Below are positions 19,091-28,431 of a stretch of DNA of 64,000 nt, piece by piece. The stretch is from an uncultured Eubacteriales bacterium. Its GTDB lineage: Bacteria > Bacillota > Clostridia > Peptostreptococcales > Anaerovoracaceae. The stretch's first letter is position 1, and each line of letters opens with the position of its first letter. Under the pieces are notes generated by a model. It saw nothing but the letters and a program-made list of their open reading frames with translations, ran no database searches and was not told the DNA's origin. The translations under genes were made by a program, and so were the position numbers. The stretch lies in NCBI GenBank assembly GCA_902798745.1, contig CADBXM010000004.1, positions 1 through 64,000 on the forward strand, written 5' to 3'.

Positions 19091-20448
19091 TTTTTGTGTT
19101 CTTCTTTCCATTTTTTGATCGATTCGTATCGTTCTTTGAACCGTGGCTCGAATCCCTGATTTCCGGGATGATAGTACTCGGTGCCGCGCAGTGAATCCGG
19201 AAGGCATTCCATATCGGCTATCTTGTCCTCTGTGTCGTGCGCGTAGACATAGCCTTTGCCGTAGTCGAGTTCCTTCATCAGCTTGGTAGGAGCGTTTCTT
19301 ATCTGAAGCGGCACCGGCTCGGCGAGGTTCTTGTTAGCGTCGGCAGCTGCCTCGTTATACGCGACTTCCATTGCGTTTGACTTAGGAGCGAGCGCGTTGT
19401 ATATGACGGCCTCGGTGAGGTGCACGCTGCACTCCGGCATTCCGATCAGATGACAGGCCTGGAATGCCGCGACCGAGAGCTCAAGGGCTCTCGGATCGGC
19501 GAGGCCGACGTCCTCTGCCGCGAAGCGGGTCACCCTGCGCGCTATATACATCGGGTCTTCACCCGATTCGAGCATGCGCGCGAGCCAGTAGACCGCCGCG
19601 TCTGCGTCTGAGTTTCTCATGGATTTATGCAGGGCAGAAATGAGATTGTAGTGTTCCTCGCCCTGCTTATCATATAGCAGAGACCTGCGCGAGGTACATT
19701 GCTCGAAATCCTCTGTAGTTATGTTGATTATCTCTTTATTCTTTTCGCCTGCCGCGGAAGATGGTTCCTCGATTCGCTCTGCGTTAAGGACCATCATCTC
19801 AAGCGTCGAGAGCGCTGTCCTGGCATCACCGTTGGCAAAGGTGGCAAGCGCCGAGATCACGTCATCGGATATCCTCACGTCCTGCTCACCGAAGCCCCTC
19901 GGATCCTTGAGAGCGTTCCTGATGAGTTCAGCCAGATCTTCTTCCGAAAGCTGGTGCAGCACAAACACCTTGCACCTTGAGAGAAGAGCCCCGTTCACCT
20001 CAAATGAAGGATTCTCGGTCGTCGCGCCTATCAGCACGATGCTCCCTTTTTCCACGAATGGCAAAAACGCATCCTGCTGCGCTTTGTTGAACCTGTGGAT
20101 CTCATCAACAAAGACTATCGTACGCGCTCCGACCGCCGTCATCTTGTCGGCCTGCTGCATCACGGTCTTTATATCCTTGATGCCGCTGGTGACCGCGCTG
20201 AAATTGATGAACTGCGCGTCGGTGCTCGCGGCTATTATCTGAGCCAGGGTGGTCTTTCCGACTCCCGGCGGACCCCAGAATATCATTGAGGATACGCTGT
20301 CGCGCTCTATAAGATTGCGCAGCACCTTGCCCTCGCCTACGAGATGTTTCTGACCTACGAACTCATCGAGATTCCTCGGTCGCATCCTCGCCGCGAGCGG
20401 CTGATTCTGATTGCTATTCACACTGTCGAAGATGCTGATCTGACTCAT
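19084..20448 (-). CDS. rarA: replication-associated recombination protein RarA (MgsA)
   Basis: AAA+ ATPase of 454 residues acting at stalled replication forks. MRPRNLDEFVGQKHLVG begins the clamp-loader-like core, Walker A GPPGVGKT is at 59-66, Walker B VDEIH at 114-118, and sensor 1 GATTENPSFEVN follows. The C-terminal tetramerisation domain contains GLADPRAL and GMPECSVHLTEAVIY, both typical of RarA. The last codons form part of the terminator hairpin. The start overlaps the stop of the upstream MFS gene by four bases, so translation is coupled. Confidence 0.96.
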   Translation of the reverse strand: MSQISIFDSVNSNQNQPLAARMRPRNLDEFVGQKHLVGEGKVLRNLIERDSVSSMIFWGPPGVGKTTLAQIIAASTDAQFINFSAVTSGIKDIKTVMQQADKMTAVGARTIVFVDEIHRFNKAQQDAFLPFVEKGSIVLIGATTENPSFEVNGALLSRCKVFVLHQLSEEDLAELIRNALKDPRGFGEQDVRISDDVISALATFANGDARTALSTLEMMVLNAERIEEPSSAAGEKNKEIINITTEDFEQCTSRRSLLYDKQGEEHYNLISALHKSMRNSDADAAVYWLARMLESGEDPMYIARRVTRFAAEDVGLADPRALELSVAAFQACHLIGMPECSVHLTEAVIYNALAPKSNAMEVAYNEAAADANKNLAEPVPLQIRNAPTKLMKELDYGKGYVYAHDTEDKIADMECLPDSLRGTEYYHPGNQGFEPRFKERYESIKKWKEEHKKK

Positions 20449-21692
20449 ACGTCCTTCGCTTTCCTGTCTTTCATTGTAAGCAGCAGTGCGGCAATAAGTA
20501 TTATCACCACTGCCAGTGCAGCCATCCAGATACCGCGGTCAGGCAGGAACGACTCCGTGCCGTCGCTGTTGAGTATCATCTCGGCATCGCGGAGCACCCA
20601 CGCCCCGACAGCCGGTCCGATAAGACCCGGTATGAACACCTGCCCTATTATACGCACTCCCTGGAACTGTCCCGAACGGCCTTCAGGGATATTGTCTCTT
20701 ATCATAGCACCGAACACTGACATCCCGGTGAGATAACCCGCCATCATCAGCAGCGAGCCGATGAACACAGGCGCCGTTGTTGTAGTGAAGTACAGCAGCA
20801 AATAGCCTGCTATCAGCATGCCGCACACCGGCATAACGCTCTTCATAAAGCCCCATCTGTCATAAAGCCTGCCGTAGAACACGGTGATCAGCGCAGCCAG
20901 AAGTATTGCCGGCGCGAATATCAGCACGTAGTTGGTCATGCCCAGTGTTTTCTCATAGTAGATCAAAAGATACGGCATGAAGATCTGTATCGATGTTCCG
21001 AATATCGCGAAGTTGAGCAGTGTGAGATAGAGTCTGCTGTTGTCCTTCGCGATGCTCGGTCTGAAGCTGTACGCGAGAGTCTCTCCCAGGCTCTCGGTGA
21101 CCGGCTTTAGTCCCGGCGCGTCCTCTATGATGAACCACCCGATAATACCGATGACCGTTGTCCCGATACCTATGATGTAATAGATCGTAGTCCACGCTTC
21201 ATGAGTGTCAAGATTGAAGCTCATGAATCCCCCGAAGACAACGAGTATGGCAATGAGGGGCATCATGGAATTGACGCCCTCTATCTTGCCTCTGTTTGTC
21301 GAGTCTCCTCTGTCCGTCAGCCATGCGTTGTAAGCCGCGTCGTTGGCAGTGGAGCCGAAATAAGTCATCACGCAGTCCATTACTATTGTCAGCATGACGC
21401 TCTTGATGTAAGCAAAGCTGATGATACTGATGCCCCAGATGATGTATCCGACGCTCATGAAAGCCTTACGGCGCCCCACTTTATCTGACACGGCTCCCAT
21501 TATGATAGTCGTGACAGCAGCAGTCACCGCGCTTGCCATCACCATGGCCGAGATGTCAGCTGCCGATGCATTGAACATCTTGTAGATGAACACGTTGAAG
21601 TACATGTTCTCCACTACCCACGCCACTTGGCCCATCAGACCGAATACAAGCATGGATATCCAGAATTTCTTTCCGAGTTTTGTCTTTTCCAT
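20445..21692 (-). CDS. MFS transporter
   Basis: A 415-residue membrane protein with about twelve hydrophobic helices. The loop SDKVGRRKAFM after the second or third helix is the MFS motif-A equivalent. The segment YNAWLTDRGDSTNRGKIEGVNSMM and the later IPEGRSGQFQGVRII resemble sugar-cation (GPH-like) carriers, but I cannot name the substrate. It lies between the ABC-GNAT fusion (16 bp gap) and rarA (ATGA overlap) on the same strand, probably as one transcript. GGAAAAG-like purines precede the ATG. The linkage to rarA is probably incidental. Confidence 0.85.
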   Translation of the reverse strand: MEKTKLGKKFWISMLVFGLMGQVAWVVENMYFNVFIYKMFNASAADISAMVMASAVTAAVTTIIMGAVSDKVGRRKAFMSVGYIIWGISIISFAYIKSVMLTIVMDCVMTYFGSTANDAAYNAWLTDRGDSTNRGKIEGVNSMMPLIAILVVFGGFMSFNLDTHEAWTTIYYIIGIGTTVIGIIGWFIIEDAPGLKPVTESLGETLAYSFRPSIAKDNSRLYLTLLNFAIFGTSIQIFMPYLLIYYEKTLGMTNYVLIFAPAILLAALITVFYGRLYDRWGFMKSVMPVCGMLIAGYLLLYFTTTTAPVFIGSLLMMAGYLTGMSVFGAMIRDNIPEGRSGQFQGVRIIGQVFIPGLIGPAVGAWVLRDAEMILNSDGTESFLPDRGIWMAALAVVIILIAALLLTMKDRKAKDV

Positions 21693-21708
21693 AATTCCGG
21701 TTCTGCCT

Positions 21709-24057
21709 CTATATCTTCTTTTCCATCAATACCATATTCATATCTTTAAGGCCGTTGAATTCGGTCGGGACTATGCCGATCTCTTTATAGCCAAGCTTTG
21801 CATACATCCTGCGCGCAGCAGTGTTCGAGGCAACGGTATCTATCCTCAGAGCTTCACAGCCCTGATTTTTGGCCAACTGCTCGTAAAATCTCACAAAGGC
21901 CTGACCAAGTCCGTGCCCTCTCGTTTCAGGATCTACCGCTAATGTATGAAGCACGCAGATCTTGTCATCAGGCGCTTCATACTCCCAGTTTCCTTCTGCG
22001 TACATGTCTACCTGTTCCTTATTGATGATCGCAGTAGCGACCACTTTGCCGTTCAGCTCCGCGACATACATATCCCCCCTGTTCAGCGAAGCCTCGGCTG
22101 TGTTGACAGTAGGGTAGATGCCTCTCTTCCATCCTGTAGTGGTAAGTCCGGCTTCCTCGGCGTCGTGTGTGCTTTCGTAAATCTTTTCTATCGCGTTAAT
22201 ATCGCTCTTATCCGCTTTTCTGAACATCTCGCTGTCTATCGCCTGACGGAACTGAGTCTCGTACAGGTCTTTGTATGTTCCGCCGAGTTCGAGCAGCTCG
22301 TCGTGAGTGCCCTGTTCAGCTATCACTCCGCCCTTGACGACGAGTATCTTGTCCGCTTTGAGTATGGTCGAGAGCCTGTGCGCGATGACTATGCTTGTGC
22401 GGCCCTCCATCATATGTTCGAGGGCGTCCTGTATCGCGTTCTCGGAAATGGAATCGAGAGCGGATGTCGCCTCATCGAGTATGAGTATCTTTGGGTCTTT
22501 GAGTATCACCCTCGCAAGCGAAAGCCTCTGCTTCTCGCCGCCCGAGAGCTTGAGCCCGCGGTTGCCCACCTGGGTATCGTATCCTTCAGGCTGTGAACTA
22601 ATGAAGTCGTGGATATTGGCTATCTTGCACGCCTCTTCTATTTCTTCCATACTCGCCTTTTCATTGGCGTATCTCAGATTCTCAAGTATCGTGCCGTTGA
22701 AGAGATATGTTTCCTGAGTCACGACTCCTATCTGCGATCTCAAATACTCGAGGTCGAAGTCCCTTACATCCACGCCGGCCACTTTGACCGAACCTCCCGT
22801 CACGTCATAAAGGCGCGGGATGAGATTGACCACTGTGGACTTGCCTGAACCGGATGGCCCAACTATGGCATACATGCTTCCTCCAGGGACCTCGAAGTCC
22901 ACATCCTTGAGTATCTCAGCTTCGGGATTGTAGCTGAATGAGACGTGTTCGTATGTTATCGGCTTGTTATCCACATCCGGCTTCTTACCGTTCTCAGGTG
23001 AAACTATGGTGTTCTCTCTGTCGAAGTAGTCGAATATCCTGGTGAAAAGCGCCAGGCTCCTGGTGAAATCGACGGATATGTTCATAAGCTGCTCGATAGG
23101 TCTGTACAACCTGTTGATCAGAGCCACAGTCGCAGTTATCACCCCTACGGTCAGAGTCGGATCGATTTTCCTTATGATGAACCATCCGCCGGCAAAGTAT
23201 ATGAGCAGCGGACCCAGCTGGGTGAACATGCCCATCACCACGCGGAACATCTGGCCCGACCTCTGTTCTTTGAGATTGAGATCGGTCACATCCTTGTTTA
23301 TGCTGACGAACTCCTCGTACTCCTTTTCTTCGCGGGTGAATATCCTCATGAGCATAGAGCCGCTTACCGACAAAGTCTCATCGATCTTCTGATTGAGCTC
23401 GTCGCTTTTGGCCTGACTCTGAGTCAGATACTTCCAGCGTGTGCGTCCGGCGGTCCTGGTCGGGAGCACCAGAAGCGGTATGACTGCGATGCCGACCAGC
23501 GCTAGCGGCACAGACATACTGAACAGCGCTATCAGCGTCGTGATCACGGTAGCCAGATTGCTGACAACGTTTGAAAGGGTGCTGCTGATGACAGTGCTCA
23601 CCCCGCTTATATCCGTATTCATACGGGTGATGATGTCGCCCTGTTTCTCGGTAGTGAAGAACGAGTGCGGCATATACTGCAGATGCCTATACATCTGATT
23701 ACGCATGTCGAAGATTATCTTCTGAGAAATCCAGGCATTGATATAGTTCTCGAGCACACCCACAAGCTGGCTCACTGTAAGTGCGGCAAACGCCGCAAGT
23801 AGCAACTTTATCAGGAGATCCATGTTCTTGCCTACCAGCGCCTCGTCAACTATGCGCCCGGTAATGATAGACGGGAACAGTCCGATGGTCGCCGAAAGAA
23901 GTATAGCTATGAACACGAAAAAGAACTGCAGCCAGTAAGGCTTCAGATAGCCCATGATCCTGGCAAGCAGTGCCTTAGTCACCTTTGGCATACTTTGTTT
24001 TTCTTCCTCTGTCAGGAAGTGCATCGGGCCCATCCGGCCCGGTCCCGGTCCCGCCAT
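21709..24057 (-). CDS. ABC exporter fused to a C-terminal GNAT acetyltransferase
   Basis: A 782-residue fusion. Residues about 30-340 form six transmembrane helices of a type-1 ABC exporter. The ATPase follows with Walker A GPSGSGKST (near 400), signature LSGGEKQRLS (near 500), Walker B ILILDEATSALD and IAHRLS. From about residue 611 (FRKADKSDINAIEKIY) a complete GNAT domain follows, with the acetyl-CoA loop RGHGLGQAF and NTAARRMYAKLGYKEIG. No strong internal ribosome binding site precedes the Met at the junction, so one polypeptide is likely. The acetyltransferase resembles free-standing clostridial GNAT proteins. The exporter half is of the multidrug type. Its substrate, and the substrate for acetylation, are unknown. 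Confidence 0.92.
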   Translation of the reverse strand: MAGPGPGRMGPMHFLTEEEKQSMPKVTKALLARIMGYLKPYWLQFFFVFIAILLSATIGLFPSIITGRIVDEALVGKNMDLLIKLLLAAFAALTVSQLVGVLENYINAWISQKIIFDMRNQMYRHLQYMPHSFFTTEKQGDIITRMNTDISGVSTVISSTLSNVVSNLATVITTLIALFSMSVPLALVGIAVIPLLVLPTRTAGRTRWKYLTQSQAKSDELNQKIDETLSVSGSMLMRIFTREEKEYEEFVSINKDVTDLNLKEQRSGQMFRVVMGMFTQLGPLLIYFAGGWFIIRKIDPTLTVGVITATVALINRLYRPIEQLMNISVDFTRSLALFTRIFDYFDRENTIVSPENGKKPDVDNKPITYEHVSFSYNPEAEILKDVDFEVPGGSMYAIVGPSGSGKSTVVNLIPRLYDVTGGSVKVAGVDVRDFDLEYLRSQIGVVTQETYLFNGTILENLRYANEKASMEEIEEACKIANIHDFISSQPEGYDTQVGNRGLKLSGGEKQRLSLARVILKDPKILILDEATSALDSISENAIQDALEHMMEGRTSIVIAHRLSTILKADKILVVKGGVIAEQGTHDELLELGGTYKDLYETQFRQAIDSEMFRKADKSDINAIEKIYESTHDAEEAGLTTTGWKRGIYPTVNTAEASLNRGDMYVAELNGKVVATAIINKEQVDMYAEGNWEYEAPDDKICVLHTLAVDPETRGHGLGQAFVRFYEQLAKNQGCEALRIDTVASNTAARRMYAKLGYKEIGIVPTEFNGLKDMNMVLMEKKI

Positions 24058-24089
24058 ACCTGACCCCCGTTTATACTAAAGAAATCAGA

Positions 24090-24112
24090 GCCCGACCTGT
24101 ATACGGCCGGGC
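24090..24112 (-). terminator. hairpin after phosphoesterase gene
   Basis: Stem of eight pairs GCCCGGCC/GGTCGGGC (one G-T) with a seven-base loop just after the phosphoesterase stop. The T-tract is weak (CTGATTTCTTT). Confidence 0.55.
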
Positions 24113-24122
24113 CCCGGTTGTT

Positions 24123-25478
24123 TTATGGCATCAACACACCTTCCGGTTTTCCACCTACGAAATAGAGTTTGTCTGTATATACATCCACGAATTCGTTGGT
24201 CGAAACGCCGTAATCTTTATAAGCATTCTTGTATTCAGTCTTGCGCTTACCGTCTGCTCCGATCGTGATGATGGTCGCGCCTCTCTGCGCACCGGAAGCA
24301 TCGATATCCGTGTAAGCAAGATTGTCGATTGAGTAGCCGTAGCACAGATCCACGCCCTTGTAATTGACCATCGCGTTGTTCACGTGATCATGACCGCAAT
24401 AGCAGGCCTCAAGCACTTTCATCCCGTCAGGGCCAAGCGTTTCGAAGAATTTATCTATATCTGCGAGAGGGCCTTCTCTGGTGATCCCACCGTGCCAAAT
24501 GCGGCTGTTCGTCGACTCTTCGATAAGTTCATCCCACACTCCGGAAATGTACTTGGTGTTCTTGGTATCTTTCCATCCGTTCTTTTCGAGATCCTCATAC
24601 GCGATCCTGAACTCGCTGGTCGGGATATGGAAGAAAGCGACTGTCTTAGGGCTTCCGAGCTTCTTGATGGACTCCGCAGCCCAATCGACCGTTTCGTCCC
24701 TGATTATGTCGTAGTTCCAGTCGAGCACAGCCTGTATGGAATTATCCACATAGGCATTGCTATCCACCAGCAGGAGCGCCTTTTTGATTTTCCCCTTGCT
24801 GTCCTTAACCGTTATGATCTGGTTCGTGACAGACGGCAGATCGCCACCGTCAGTGTAGTTCTGGTCGAATATGCAGTACTCGAACCTATCCTTCATATAC
24901 AGCTCGCCCAGTTTCTGCCTGCCGGTGTAGTCGAACACCTCGGTATCGTGGTTACCGAATACCGTAGAGAAGTAAACACCCTCATGGTTGAAAAGCTGTA
25001 TGACATCGCGGGCTACCATGTAGTTGTTCAGCGTACCGCCGCCGTTGTATACAGGGCCCGGCACCGCGAAGGTGTTGTCGCCGTCAAGTATGACGAGATC
25101 AGGCTTCTCTTTCTGAAGCATTGTGATAACTTCGTATACTGTCTTGCGGTCCTTTTCACGGCTCCAGAAACCACCGCCAATATGGATGTCGGTAAGCATC
25201 ATTATCTTGAGATCTCTGTCCGTAGTGAAGTTGTAATAGCCCGTTTCCGGATCTATCTCAGGCACAATTCTGTCTGCCTCATTGTACTCGACAGGATCGA
25301 AGCTGTTGATATAGTGTCTCAGGTGGAGCGATACTCCGTAGTTGACGGCAAACGACGAAACGGCAAGTATCGCAAATACGATCAGGATCCACATAGGGAT
25401 CTTCCACCATAGTCCGCGTTTTTTCTTTTTTTTAGGTTCTGAAGCCATATGCTTCTCAGCAACTTTTTCTCTGCTCAT
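24123..25478 (-). CDS. membrane-anchored calcineurin-like metallophosphoesterase
   Basis: A 451-residue protein with a lysine-rich N-terminus and one transmembrane helix (roughly residues 22-43), placing the catalytic domain outside the membrane. Metal-binding motifs of the family are visible: LTDIHIGG (D-x-H), ILDGDNTF (GD-x-x-x), TVFGNHDTE (GNHD), and near the C-terminus CGHDHVN (GHDH). Substrates of such proteins range from nucleotides to lipid phosphates and cannot be told apart here. I took the ATG at 25478, preceded by AAAGGA, rather than an upstream ATG at 25514. A weak hairpin follows the stop. Confidence 0.9.
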   Translation of the reverse strand: MSREKVAEKHMASEPKKKKKRGLWWKIPMWILIVFAILAVSSFAVNYGVSLHLRHYINSFDPVEYNEADRIVPEIDPETGYYNFTTDRDLKIMMLTDIHIGGGFWSREKDRKTVYEVITMLQKEKPDLVILDGDNTFAVPGPVYNGGGTLNNYMVARDVIQLFNHEGVYFSTVFGNHDTEVFDYTGRQKLGELYMKDRFEYCIFDQNYTDGGDLPSVTNQIITVKDSKGKIKKALLLVDSNAYVDNSIQAVLDWNYDIIRDETVDWAAESIKKLGSPKTVAFFHIPTSEFRIAYEDLEKNGWKDTKNTKYISGVWDELIEESTNSRIWHGGITREGPLADIDKFFETLGPDGMKVLEACYCGHDHVNNAMVNYKGVDLCYGYSIDNLAYTDIDASGAQRGATIITIGADGKRKTEYKNAYKDYGVSTNEFVDVYTDKLYFVGGKPEGVLMP

Positions 25479-25528
25479 TTTATTTCCTTTCTTCGAACCT
25501 GCTGAAAAAAGCATCTTTCAAATGATAA

Positions 25529-26389
25529 TTACAGATCTACAGGAACAGGCTCACGTATCTCCTCCGCCAGTGCCTCCGGATGCTCGAGAAGATACTTTAC
25601 TATGCGAAGTGATTTCGCATTATAGAATCCATCCGAAAGCCTCTCATCCAGAGTGAAAGTGCAGTTGATCACATCCCTTTCCTGCCATGTGCCGTCATAC
25701 ATCAGTTTCTGCTCTTTGTGCAGCACTCCTATCGTGATCATGAATGACAGAGTCCCGTAGTTACTTAGATGGTGGTAGCATGAATCAGCTCCGATGGAGC
25801 CGAGATTGGCCAGCAGGACAGAAGCGTAATTCGGATCACCGGCTGTCAGGCCTTTAGGCATTATGCCGTGATACTCAAGCCTCCTGAGTGTCCCGAAGAA
25901 GACCTCAAGAAACGGTCTTGGCAGACTGCCGACGAAATCCATTAGCTTGTCTAGATCGTTGGATTTTTCCTTGCGCACCTTCTCAACGTCTCCGAGTATG
26001 AGCTTTGATACTGAGTCAAAGTTCATATCCGGCTCCACCTTCATGAACATAAGGGTCTCGTCACCGTCATCCCTGAACTTCTGCTTCACAACAAAAGACA
26101 GAGTGATGTCATTTCTCTTATAAAAATACCTGCCCGAGATGAACCAATTGAGTCTAGGTCTGTGGTATATGGTCCTTGCAACTGCAGTGCATATGGCGTG
26201 AAAGATCTTGAGGTTGGTGCCCTCTTTTTCGTTCCTTTCGGTCATGTACTTCACAAGGTCGGTCACATCGAACTGTTCCGTAAGTGACACCTCGGCTTCG
26301 GTTCTCTTTGGCATCACATATGGCAGTATATTATGATATCCGTCCAGTCCCTTTACTCTGACTCCGTCTCTTCGTTTATTGCTGCCCAT
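25529..26389 (-). CDS. E2/chloramphenicol-acetyltransferase-fold protein
   Basis: A 286-residue protein resembling the catalytic core of 2-oxoacid dehydrogenase E2 and chloramphenicol acetyltransferases. It has a substrate-binding N-terminal half (VSLTEQFDVTDLVKYM, KIFHAICTAVARTI) and a C-terminal segment CTFTLDERLSDGFYNAKSL. In active enzymes this last region reads H-x-x-x-D-G. Here the histidine position is glutamate (DERLSDG), so classical acyl transfer is doubtful. There is no lipoyl domain and no E1/E3 genes nearby. Its neighbours are a YtxH-like membrane-associated protein and a phosphoesterase, suggesting a non-PDH function that I cannot name. Confidence 0.8.
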   Translation of the reverse strand: MGSNKRRDGVRVKGLDGYHNILPYVMPKRTEAEVSLTEQFDVTDLVKYMTERNEKEGTNLKIFHAICTAVARTIYHRPRLNWFISGRYFYKRNDITLSFVVKQKFRDDGDETLMFMKVEPDMNFDSVSKLILGDVEKVRKEKSNDLDKLMDFVGSLPRPFLEVFFGTLRRLEYHGIMPKGLTAGDPNYASVLLANLGSIGADSCYHHLSNYGTLSFMITIGVLHKEQKLMYDGTWQERDVINCTFTLDERLSDGFYNAKSLRIVKYLLEHPEALAEEIREPVPVDL

Positions 26390-26411
26390 TCGTTGATCCT
26401 TTCGTCAATTA

Positions 26412-26630
26412 TTACAGTCCAAGCTTTTCCTTTGCCTGAGCAACCAAATCTTTTGCAGGTTCAGGGATCTTCTCCTGTACTTCTGCAGCCAGCTTGCCGG
26501 CTTCTTCTTTCATGTCCTTACCGTAAATAGCTCCGAGAATCGCAAATACAGTAAGCGCTCCGCTAATGGCTCCAAAGCCCTGCGCCCTTCTGCGACCTCT
26601 TGCGATCCTTTCCAAACGTTTCTGCGTCAT
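26412..26630 (-). CDS. small YtxH-like membrane protein
   Basis: A 72-residue protein. It has a very basic N-terminus (KRLERIARGRRR), one hydrophobic segment (GAISGALTVFAILGAIYG), then an amphipathic helical tail rich in Lys and Glu. This is the layout of YtxH-type general-stress membrane proteins, though the similarity is only by architecture. A perfect AGGAGGT precedes the ATG. It sits 22 bp upstream of the E2-like gene and is probably co-transcribed with it. Confidence 0.75.
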   Translation of the reverse strand: MTQKRLERIARGRRRAQGFGAISGALTVFAILGAIYGKDMKEEAGKLAAEVQEKIPEPAKDLVAQAKEKLGL

Positions 26631-26697
26631 GATGTACCTCCTGTATCATCCCGTGCGAAAGTACCCCTATCCTCTTATATGAAGCAGGATAAATCGC

Positions 26698-26720
26698 GCT
26701 TTACATTTTGATTGTAAAGC
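26698..26720. repeat. 8-bp inverted repeat between two leftward genes
   Basis: GCTTTACA and TGTAAAGC with a seven-base spacer, between the C39-like gene and the small YtxH-like gene. There is no T-run, so it may be a weak terminator or an operator. Confidence 0.4.
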
Positions 26721-26780
26721 ATATTATCGCAGTCTTCAAGCCCGCCAAGCGAGCATGAAGAACCGAAAATACGGTCAGTG

Positions 26781-27455
26781 CTACGCAAAGAATATGTTCG
26801 GCATCAGCGGAATGGTCCGGCGCTCATTTTGTGCATCAGCTGCGGGCTTTCCCCCAATGCTGATCTCACTGATATACCAGTAATCAGTACACAGGGACGG
26901 ATCCAGCATGGTCGTGTCATTCCATTTCTGGATACCAATATTCCTGTCTCCCATGTTGTTTGACGTATCCGCGGCATATACCACGCCGTCTACGACATCG
27001 ACGAGAAGTACTCCGTGTGTACCTGTTTCAGCTGCGCCTTCACCGTATACCACGACACCTTCCGGATGCGATCTCACAAGCTCCGCAAACTCTTTTATCC
27101 TTGCGGCATTGTCTTCTCCCTCGAATGTTCCGGTACTGATGCTGTACGTGATGCCATCATCGGTATAGCTGAAGCAGTTGTGCATGAGACCATCCTCAGT
27201 AGCATGTGGCCTGAGTTTTTCGTTCGTGAGATCTGCCCACTCCTTATCCTCATTCATGATACCTGCTCTCCGGATCATTATCCTGGTGGCTGACAGCACG
27301 CAGTCACCCGAAATATAGTCGGATTCTTCAGTGTGGTAAACAAGCTTGTCTTCCAGCAATTCCGCCGTGGATGCGGAAACAGCATATGACGCTTGTACCC
27401 CCGAAATGAGTATCAGCGCGAATGTGATCATGATAGCAATTACTCTCTTTTTCAT
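26781..27455 (-). CDS. secreted papain-fold (C39-like) cysteine peptidase
   Basis: A 224-residue protein with a signal peptide (MKKRVIAIMITFALILISG, cleavage near the ASYA site). The catalytic set can be traced: Cys52 in SGDCVLSATRIMIRRAG, His147 in GTHGVLLVDV and Asp163 in YAADTSNN, the order and spacing of C39-like papain-fold peptidases. Such secreted proteins cleave peptides or act as binding domains. There is no attached transporter, so it is not a bacteriocin-leader processing ABC protein. TGGAGG precedes the ATG. No neighbouring gene hints at its target. Confidence 0.75.
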   Translation of the reverse strand: MKKRVIAIMITFALILISGVQASYAVSASTAELLEDKLVYHTEESDYISGDCVLSATRIMIRRAGIMNEDKEWADLTNEKLRPHATEDGLMHNCFSYTDDGITYSISTGTFEGEDNAARIKEFAELVRSHPEGVVVYGEGAAETGTHGVLLVDVVDGVVYAADTSNNMGDRNIGIQKWNDTTMLDPSLCTDYWYISEISIGGKPAADAQNERRTIPLMPNIFFA

Positions 27456-27580
27456 GGTTTTGCCTCCATTTCAATAGATGAGAATCCCCCACTATGGCAC
27501 AGATTATTCCGGCTGTCTCATTACGTAAACGAATCTAAATGAGTATTATGCTCTCTCTTAATGAATTGAAATAAAACGCG

Positions 27581-27610
27581 CAAATAAAAAGACCGGCTTA
27601 TCAGCCGGCC
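27581..27610 (-). terminator. rho-independent terminator after glpQ-like gene
   Basis: Stem GGCCGGCT/AGCCGGTC (one G-T) with loop GATA and the T-rich tail TTTTTATTTG on the minus strand, ending the long nfnA-to-GDPD run. Confidence 0.9.
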
Positions 27611-27621
27611 TGAATCTGCAA

Positions 27622-28416
27622 TTATTTGCTTGAAGCTTTTTGGTCTGTCTTCACCAGCCCTATTTCTTCGGGCTCTATTTTTTCAAATATAGGGATGATA
27701 CCCTTTTTTATCGTCTCTTCATATCCCCTTACAGTTGCTATGGTCCACAGCACTTCGAGCATATCTTCGCTCGCGACCATTCTTTTCAGCGCCCTGTTGT
27801 TTCTGTGCTCGTATTTATAAGCAACAAATTTAGGCTTCGTGAACACATTGAACGCGCATATCGTCAGCGGAACTATAAGGCGAAAAGGAAGTCCCTCGGG
27901 TTTTCTGAAATAGTCTTGGGCGAGCTGCCCGCGTGTGAATCCCGGCCTTAACCTGCGCATAGCCATCACCGCTCTCGGATCGAAGCTCTCCACCGCAAAT
28001 GGGCCTTTATATCTGTCGAGTCTTTTCGCTACAGCTTCCGCAAGTTCTTTGTGATTGCCGCAGTTTGGCTTCAGCTCTATCATAATTGGGATACCAGTAT
28101 CCTCGTACAGATCGAGCACCTCGTCGAATGTAGGAATAGGCTCATCAGTTCCTTCCAGCCTCAGCTTCCTGAGTTCCTCAAGATCGTAGTCTTCTATTTC
28201 TCCCGGGGCTCCTGTCTCGCGGAAGAGAAATTCATCATGGAATATAACAAGGCTTCCGTCCGCAATCAGATGGACATCGAATTCCGAGCCGAGTCCGTAC
28301 TCTATCGCACGCCTGAAAGCAGGGAGTGAATTCTCCGGGATCTCCGGTTTTTTATAATAGCCCCTATGGGCATAACGCTCAGCTAAACCGAGCTTGTATA
28401 ATTCTTCTTTATTCAT
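27622..28416 (-). CDS. glycerophosphodiester phosphodiesterase family protein
   Basis: A 264-residue cytoplasmic enzyme that splits glycerophosphodiesters into glycerol-3-phosphate and an alcohol. The catalytic core is intact: AHRGYYKKPEIPENS (the HRG and ENS motifs), EFDVHLIADGSLVIFHDE with the metal-binding E-x-D and catalytic HD, then IMIELKPN. There is no signal peptide. It is the last gene of a leftward run with an MFS carrier (15 bp gap) and a HAD phosphatase, and a terminator follows. The carrier might import its substrate, but that is inference. Confidence 0.93.
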   Translation of the reverse strand: MNKEELYKLGLAERYAHRGYYKKPEIPENSLPAFRRAIEYGLGSEFDVHLIADGSLVIFHDEFLFRETGAPGEIEDYDLEELRKLRLEGTDEPIPTFDEVLDLYEDTGIPIMIELKPNCGNHKELAEAVAKRLDRYKGPFAVESFDPRAVMAMRRLRPGFTRGQLAQDYFRKPEGLPFRLIVPLTICAFNVFTKPKFVAYKYEHRNNRALKRMVASEDMLEVLWTIATVRGYEETIKKGIIPIFEKIEPEEIGLVKTDQKASSK

Positions 28417-28431
28417 TCGTTTTGTGATTTA

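Noticed and set aside
24384-25412. Long rightward frame of 342 codons opposite the phosphoesterase
   Set aside because: The opposite strand encodes all metallophosphoesterase motifs. This frame is an antisense artefact.
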